Part shown: positions 59,331 through 64,000 of the stretch, piece after piece | Layout: each line of letters begins with the position of its first letter | How positions within the stretch are numbered: the stretch's first letter is position 1 | DNA from: Calothrix brevissima NIES-22 | GTDB taxonomy: Bacteria; Cyanobacteriota; Cyanobacteriia; Cyanobacteriales; Nostocaceae | NCBI RefSeq assembly: GCF_002367995.1 | Contig: NZ_AP018207.1 | Location: 4,339,083-4,403,082 of the forward strand | Length of the DNA: 64,000 bases | Direction of reading: 5' to 3' | Translations under genes and position numbers: made by a program | Notes under the pieces: generated by a model | What the model was told of the DNA's origin: nothing | The model's input: the letters and a program-made list of their open reading frames with translations, nothing else | The model's database searches: none

Positions 59331-59360
59331 CTTGGCGTCCTTGGCGTCTTGGCGGTTCAT
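59331..59360. repeat. dispersed repeat, intergenic copy
   Basis: On the minus strand this reads TGAACCGCCAAGACGCCAAG and continues GACGCCAAG. It is the same element as inside sufD (25191) and at 63301. Confidence 0.85.
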
Positions 59361-59453
59361 TTTTCTTATTTTTAAACTAACCGCGTTCGCGAAGCGTCTC
59401 GAAGAGAAGGTCACAAAGTAAGAAAATTTTGCAGCAAATATGGGTGAGTTCTC

Positions 59454-60875
59454 TCAACTCACAATCACCTTCTTTAACTCCTGAATTAACTTCTTCGGAC
59501 TACCCGTTAAAATCGGCATACCCAACTCCTTCAACTTATCCCTAAACCATTGATTCACGCTGAAATATCCCGAACTTGTCACAGCACCCACCGGAATAAA
59601 ATGCAATCCCGACTCCTTCAACGATTTAATATAGTCGAATAAAACTTGGTCGCTACCACCTTCATAAAAATCAGAAATTAACACCATCGCCGTATTATTT
59701 GGTTCTAAAATCTTTTGTGCAGCTTCCACTAACGCCGCATAAATATGCGTCCCTCCACCTAATTGAGTTCGTAATAAAACCTCAAATGGATCATGTACCC
59801 AAGCTGTTAAATCAATGACTCGCGTATCAAACGCTAATAAATGTACATCCACATTCGGAAGTCCGGCGAAAATTGACGCGAGAATTGTACATTGCACCAT
59901 CGCATCCACCATTGAACCTGATTGGTCAACTACGACAATCATGCGAGTTGGTGTTTTTTTCTTGGCTGTATGGTGGTAATACAATCTATCAACAAATAAC
60001 CTCTGTTCTTCTGGGTTCCAGTTAGTTAAATTCTTCCAAATTGTCCGCTTTAAATCTAAATTGCGAAATATCCGTTTTGGTGGAACCGAATAATCGATTT
60101 TGCCGGCGACAGCTTGCGCGACTTGTAACCGCAAAACTTGTGCTAGTTCGTCTACATATTCCTGAATTAACCGTTTGGCGTTTTTCAACGCATTTCCTGA
60201 TAAATGCGCCTTTTCTCGTAATAACTGTTCTACCAAAGCCATTGATGGTGTAAGTTGACTGGCTAACCTGTCATCTTTGAGGACTTCATGTAAAGCCATG
60301 CGGTGAATTAATTCACCTTCTAAAGCTTTCAGGGTAGCGCGTAGTTGTTCTTCGGTAACGGTGAAACCGCCACCAGTACCCATACCTGCACCCATACCGC
60401 CACTGTTACCGCTACCTTGTCCTTGATTACTGGGATTTTTCCCGATAGCTGGCCCATTTCCCCGCAAACTTCCCGGTTGACATCCTAAAGCTTGTTCTAA
60501 AAATCCTACATCTTTTAGCCATTGCGCGTATTGTTGGGCGGTGACAACTCCGGTTTGGGTGTTGGGGCCGAAAGCATTCAGGAGTAATTTAGAGAAAACT
60601 AATCCTCGGCGTAGGGTAGCGGTTTCAGCTTCCGGTGTTGTGTCGTCTTGGGGAATAATGGGATTATTAAAATCTGCCTCTAATTCTGGGTAGCGGTGGA
60701 GTAAGTTTTCAATACTAATATTCGGGTCGAGGATTAATTGGGGTAAATTTAACTCGCTGACAACTTCCGTCGCCATTTGTTCAAAATTTGCACCCTGTTC
60801 GCTAAAGCCAAACATACTGGTTAGTAAGCGCCAGTATACAACTTGACGGCGTTGAGCAATTTGTTCTGTATCCAT
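59454..60875 (-). CDS. VWA-domain protein, MoxR partner
   Basis: 473 residues. The N-terminal helical part is followed by a Gly-rich linker (about 150-172) and a C-terminal von Willebrand A domain with a complete MIDAS: DQSGS (317-321), T376 (GGGTH) and D402 (ISDFYEG). It should bind a target through a metal ion while MoxR hydrolyses ATP. The ribosome site GAGG precedes the ATG, and the upstream gene ends only 9 nt before it, so the two are coupled. Confidence 0.9.
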   Translation of the reverse strand: MDTEQIAQRRQVVYWRLLTSMFGFSEQGANFEQMATEVVSELNLPQLILDPNISIENLLHRYPELEADFNNPIIPQDDTTPEAETATLRRGLVFSKLLLNAFGPNTQTGVVTAQQYAQWLKDVGFLEQALGCQPGSLRGNGPAIGKNPSNQGQGSGNSGGMGAGMGTGGGFTVTEEQLRATLKALEGELIHRMALHEVLKDDRLASQLTPSMALVEQLLREKAHLSGNALKNAKRLIQEYVDELAQVLRLQVAQAVAGKIDYSVPPKRIFRNLDLKRTIWKNLTNWNPEEQRLFVDRLYYHHTAKKKTPTRMIVVVDQSGSMVDAMVQCTILASIFAGLPNVDVHLLAFDTRVIDLTAWVHDPFEVLLRTQLGGGTHIYAALVEAAQKILEPNNTAMVLISDFYEGGSDQVLFDYIKSLKESGLHFIPVGAVTSSGYFSVNQWFRDKLKELGMPILTGSPKKLIQELKKVIVS

Positions 60876-60884
60876 AATTTTTCC

Positions 60885-62387
60885 TCAACTCTTACGCAGT
60901 AGTCTGCTAGAACGTTCTTGTAAGATTCCCACGACGCTATTTTTAATGGAATCTTTTTTCGCAATAACTGACGCTGCGGTTTGTCCAGTAGATGTGATTT
61001 TGTTTTTCACTGCTACTGCTAAAGGTTGGACTGACCATTTACCCGCATCGAAGCGTAGTAAACCGAATATTTGCTGAGATTTGGCTATTATGTCTAAATT
61101 TAATTCTGATAAACTGCTGATACGTTCATTAGCAATGCTGAGTTCTCCCGCATCACCCCAACTTAAAGCAATATTCTCGTCATTTTTCACGACTTGATAA
61201 TTACTGAGATATATCGGTTCCGCGATTTGGATGGGATGGCGATCGCACGCGGCGACTGTAGAATAAATCAAGCTATTACCTGTATTCTCAGCAAAAAATT
61301 CCGCCGCCCGCTTCATTAAATTATAATTTTCACCAAGTTCGCCTTGACCTTGCCACAATAAATCTCCGGTAGGTAGCAAGGGTACATCTGTAATTTTCAA
61401 AACGCGATTTTGGGCGAAAGCATCTAATAAAACAGCCGCATTGCTAAATAAAAGCCAAATTTGCTCATTATTAATTGCATCTACCTTATAAGCTGATTGG
61501 GTAACTCGCACCAGTTGAGTTTGATTGTTTGCATTTAGCAACCCGTAGGCTGTGAAACTAACTAAATTGGCGTGTTGGCGTAAATCTAAACCTAAAATTT
61601 CTAAATTACCCGATATTGGCTGTGATTTTGGTAAAATAGCTGGGCTTACAGTCCCTAACATTGCCTGAGTCCACAAATCAACCCAACGATATTTGGGAAT
61701 TGCTTGGCTATCAGCAACGGGAAGATTTCCCATCAACTCATTAAAATAGCCAGTCAGTAAAGCCGCTTGTCTGATTAATAAAGGTTCCGCTTGGATTTGT
61801 TCCAGTGTCCCTAAAAACGGAACCAAAGTTGCGATATCCAAACGTGCATAACCGACTAAAGCAATTTCCATCAACCAGTGACGCACACTAGCTAACAAGA
61901 CTTTGACATTATTCGGCGGTTCTTCAGCTTCATTTTTCTGTTCTACTTCAGCTATGGCTGCGCGTCCTAACAAACTCCTGACTTGAGATTGTAATGTATC
62001 AAATAGCGCTCCTTGAATTGCCGCGCGCACAGTCGCTAACACCGCAAAATGCTTATCTACAAACTCATTTGTGCTAATCGCCTGAGTAGATTCAGTTAAA
62101 GATGATTGTAAAGGCGTGCCAGTAAATACACGCTCTACAGATTGTAAGGTTTGTAAATGTTGCTCATCTAAATTCGCAAAACCAGTAATAAAACACTCAT
62201 CTAAACTCGCAATCAACTCGAATATTTCTTGATTGCTTTCGCTGATTTGATGCAATGCGCCGGGGAAAGCCATGTGTTGGAGACAAGGAGGACAAGGGGG
62301 ACAAGGAGGACAAGGGGGACAAGGAGGACAAGGGGGACAAGGAGGACAAGGGTTCATCGCGTCTCTGCCCAATGCCCAATGCCCCAT
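60885..62387 (-). CDS. DUF5691-like helical protein with optional (CPP)7 head
   Basis: 500 residues from ATG 62387, or 463 from ATG 62273 (MAFPGALHQI). The core (from about residue 40) is all-helical, and family DUF5691 is my best guess from the neighbourhood. The extra N-terminus of the long form is MGHWALGRDAMNP followed by seven Cys-Pro-Pro triplets, encoded by 9-bp repeats at 62279-62351. The upstream ATG lies 9 nt after the SWIM stop and has TAGGG before it, so coupling would favour the long form; the downstream ATG has no ribosome site. Which start is used cannot be decided here. Confidence 0.6.
   Translation of the reverse strand: MGHWALGRDAMNPCPPCPPCPPCPPCPPCPPCPPCLQHMAFPGALHQISESNQEIFELIASLDECFITGFANLDEQHLQTLQSVERVFTGTPLQSSLTESTQAISTNEFVDKHFAVLATVRAAIQGALFDTLQSQVRSLLGRAAIAEVEQKNEAEEPPNNVKVLLASVRHWLMEIALVGYARLDIATLVPFLGTLEQIQAEPLLIRQAALLTGYFNELMGNLPVADSQAIPKYRWVDLWTQAMLGTVSPAILPKSQPISGNLEILGLDLRQHANLVSFTAYGLLNANNQTQLVRVTQSAYKVDAINNEQIWLLFSNAAVLLDAFAQNRVLKITDVPLLPTGDLLWQGQGELGENYNLMKRAAEFFAENTGNSLIYSTVAACDRHPIQIAEPIYLSNYQVVKNDENIALSWGDAGELSIANERISSLSELNLDIIAKSQQIFGLLRFDAGKWSVQPLAVAVKNKITSTGQTAASVIAKKDSIKNSVVGILQERSSRLLRKS
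62279..62351. repeat. GGACAAGGG/GGACAAGGA nonamer array
   Basis: Eight units of 9 bp, alternating GGACAAGGG and GGACAAGGA. On the minus strand it is read in frame as (Cys-Pro-Pro)n at the start of the DUF5691-like gene. Confidence 0.95.
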
Positions 62388-62396
62388 GCCCTATAA

Positions 62397-62942
62397 TTAA
62401 ACAAACCAACTCATTTCAGGTAGGGGAGAGTTAGCGGTTTGTAATTCGAGGTAGCGGAGGTAGTTTAAGAAACGGCTGAAGACTTCGCTAGCTGGTTCTT
62501 TTTTTACCGTACCGCGACGGTTGATGATGTCGTTCAGGGAAGTAATTTGACTGGGGTCGCCGGGAACTTTAAGATAATTTATTACTTGGTCAATACCGTA
62601 AGTTGCGATCGCTTCTTTCATCACAGCTTGTAAATGTTTGCAGGGATAGCCGCTTAAACCTCCACAAGGGCGATTATTGTTGGTACTGCAATAATAATCT
62701 AGGGTTCCAGCTTCAAAAAAAGATACATACACTCTTTCAATATCAGAACCGCTAGAAACTACTCCTTGTACGCGATGATTGAATAACTCCACAAACGGAA
62801 CCTGCTTCACATCCCGCTTGGTTGCAGCATTTTTCTGGTTGGCAGCTATAAACGATGAATTAGGCATAATATCAATCATCCCCAGTTGGCGAAATGGTGA
62901 AATCGTCAAATCATCATCGACAAATTTAGCAAACTCGAACAT
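62397..62942 (-). CDS. SWIM zinc-finger protein
   Basis: 181 residues. A diverged SWIM motif is C85-x7-C93-x7-C101-x-H103 (YCSTNNNRPCGGLSGYPCKHLQAV), where the classic form is C-x-C. The flanking helices match the SWIM protein of MoxR-VWA clusters. SWIM fingers bind DNA or proteins. It is first of the five-gene set on the minus strand and is followed 9 nt later by the DUF5691-like gene. Confidence 0.82.
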   Translation of the reverse strand: MFEFAKFVDDDLTISPFRQLGMIDIMPNSSFIAANQKNAATKRDVKQVPFVELFNHRVQGVVSSGSDIERVYVSFFEAGTLDYYCSTNNNRPCGGLSGYPCKHLQAVMKEAIATYGIDQVINYLKVPGDPSQITSLNDIINRRGTVKKEPASEVFSRFLNYLRYLELQTANSPLPEMSWFV

Positions 62943-63152
62943 TCAACATGGTTTTAGCCCACTTACCATGCTCATCTATAAATTTTACATATAACAACCA
63001 TAAAAACACTTAAATTAGTGGCTCTTTGCAAAAGTTATTACAGTAAGGGTTAGGGACTAGGGGCTAGGGACTAGGGACACAAACAGGTAACATTAAGTCA
63101 AAGTATGACAAATTTCATGCAAAAGTCGTCACAATCAGGCAATATCACTTAA

Positions 63153-63236
63153 CATTAAGTCTTATAGTTGTCCCATTAAGTCTTATAGTTATTCCATTAA
63201 GTCTTATAGTTGTTCCATTAAGTCTTAATAGTTGTC
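63153..63236. promoter_or_regulatory. four 21-bp direct repeats, possible operator array
   Basis: Unit CATTAAGTCTTATAGTT plus four bases, repeated at exactly 21 bp (two helical turns): 63153, 63174, 63195, 63216. Isolated half-copies (ACATTAAGTC) lie at 63090 and 63151. The array is about 210 bp upstream of the SWIM gene and 260 bp upstream of the TamB-like gene. Confidence 0.7.
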
Positions 63237-63298
63237 TGATTTAAGTATAGGAATCCTAAATCATTTGTGAAATTTACTAATTCTCATTTTTTCCTCTT

Positions 63299-63331
63299 GT
63301 CCTTGGCGTACTTGGCGTCTTGGCGGTTCAT
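63299..63331. repeat. dispersed repeat, second intergenic copy
   Basis: CTTGGCGTACTTGGCGTCTT and flanks. It matches the sufD internal copy over 31 bases on the reverse strand. Confidence 0.85.
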
Positions 63332-63495
63332 TAAAAAAAATATTTTCACAACTCAGATGAGATTGCTATAGTTTGCAAAAATGCAATCTACCACAGAGAT
63401 GATTTTAGAATTCGCATTTTCAGGCAGTCTAATAAAGGTAGACTCAATGCATAGAAGCATCTAAGAAGCTTTCTCCGGCTTCCCGTACAAATAAG

Positions 63496-64000
63496 ATGAC
63501 ACGTTCCCCGGATTCTCATCGACGGTTATGGCTGCTGATCTTAACCCGTACCAGCATTGGTTTGGTACTGGCGTTAATTGCTGGAATTGTCGGGGGTGTT
63601 TGGTGGGCGAATATTTTTATACATGAAAAGCTAGCACCGTTAATTGAAAGCAATTTGTTGCAATTGCTAGGAAGACCTGTAAAGTTAGGTGCTGTTGAAG
63701 CTTTTTCGCCTAATAGTCTGCGTTTTGGTTCTACGTCAGTTCCTGCAACAACTACAGATCCCGATAAATTAGTAGCACAAGCAGTAAATGTCGGCTTCAA
63801 TCCTTGGGAGTTAGTTTTTAACCGGACTTTAAAGCTCAATGTTACCTTAGTTCGCCCAGATATCTATATTGAACAAGATAAACAAGGGCGTTGGGTATCT
63901 ACAAGAATTAATACAGCCACTCAAGAAAATGCTGGTTTCATTAAAACTGAATTAGAAACCCTGAATCTGCAAAATGGCGTTTTAGTCTTATCGCCATTGC
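63496..64000 (+). CDS. TamB-like translocation/lipid-transport protein, 5' part
   Basis: The frame is open from ATG 63496 to the window edge (168 codons). It starts MTRSPDSHRRLWLLILTRTS, with a membrane anchor (IGLVLALIAGIVGGVWWANIF), then LIESNLLQLLGRPVKLGAVEAFSPNSLRFGSTSVPATTTDPDKL and NVGFNPWELVFNRTLKLNVTLVRPDIYIEQDKQGRWVSTRI. This is the N-terminus of the large AsmA/TamB group, which bridges inner and outer membranes for lipid or beta-barrel transport. The ribosome site is weak. Confidence 0.8.
   Translation, partial: MTRSPDSHRRLWLLILTRTSIGLVLALIAGIVGGVWWANIFIHEKLAPLIESNLLQLLGRPVKLGAVEAFSPNSLRFGSTSVPATTTDPDKLVAQAVNVGFNPWELVFNRTLKLNVTLVRPDIYIEQDKQGRWVSTRINTATQENAGFIKTELETLNLQNGVLVLSPL

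Larger units (their letters stand above)
62943..63495. other. divergent control region with tandem repeats
   Basis: It lies between the SWIM operon (minus) and the TamB-like gene (plus). It holds a GGGACTAG repeat (63047-63080), a 4 x 21-bp tandem array (63153-63236) and a copy of the sufD repeat (63299-63331). No gene. Confidence 0.7.

Noticed and set aside
63153-63236. CRISPR or replication iterons
   Set aside because: Units are adjacent without spacers, and there is no replication initiator gene or DnaA-box cluster nearby.

Overview
The window comes from a filamentous, probably heterocyst-forming cyanobacterium (Nostocales). The evidence is the many HIP1 octamers (GCGATCGC), dense short tandem repeats of 7 to 9 bp between genes, and a cyanobacterial gene set: psbX, ycf66, cyAbrB, sufR-sufBCDS, ccsA, a CAAD-domain protein, a DUF98 chorismate lyase and a giant Ser/Thr kinase-AAA-GAF-histidine kinase. 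No plasmid, phage or complete insertion sequence was seen. Species cannot be fixed from the sequence alone.

Layout. 0.4-9.8 kb: housekeeping genes (CPBP protease, cyAbrB, sdhB after a 1.7 kb gene-free stretch, two small beta-propeller lipoproteins, ycf66, a short psbX gene, yggT, accC, tRNA-Leu). 9.9-16.5 kb: chorismate lyase, then a peptide-export locus made of a C39-peptidase ABC transporter, a double-glycine precursor with a Cys/Pro heptad core, and a divergent receiver-HlyD fusion. 17-27.5 kb: a DUF3352 protein, ccsA, a Uma2 nuclease, and the sufR / sufBCDS cluster with two SufR operators. 27.5-31.4 kb: tenA, a pentapeptide/TPR protein, and a Tim44-like membrane protein carrying an intein-like Hint domain. 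31.6-38.6 kb: a 1050-residue repeat membrane protein and four stress or envelope proteins. 38.7-48 kb: the giant kinase, a GDSL hydrolase, a metallophosphatase and a lipid kinase. 48-54.4 kb: a nested inverted-repeat element, a 21-bp tandem array, hemC, glgA with a clean miniature element behind it, and small genes. 54.4-63 kb: a SWIM / DUF5691-like / VWA / MoxR / DUF5682 system on the minus strand, with a Uma2 gene on the other strand between its last two members. The start of a TamB-like gene closes the window.

Most notable systems: (1) the peptide-export locus, whose adaptor carries its own phospho-receiver; (2) the SWIM-DUF5691-VWA-MoxR-DUF5682 set, which resembles MoxR/VWA ATPase conflict or chaperone systems; (3) a bacterial-intein-like domain placed just after the signal peptide of a Tim44-like protein. 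A second theme is short repeats entering genes: a dispersed 31-bp repeat lies in frame inside sufD, a 9-bp repeat adds a (GDK/EDK)6 tail to a lipid kinase, and the same repeat read on the other strand can add a (CPP)7 head to the DUF5691-like protein.
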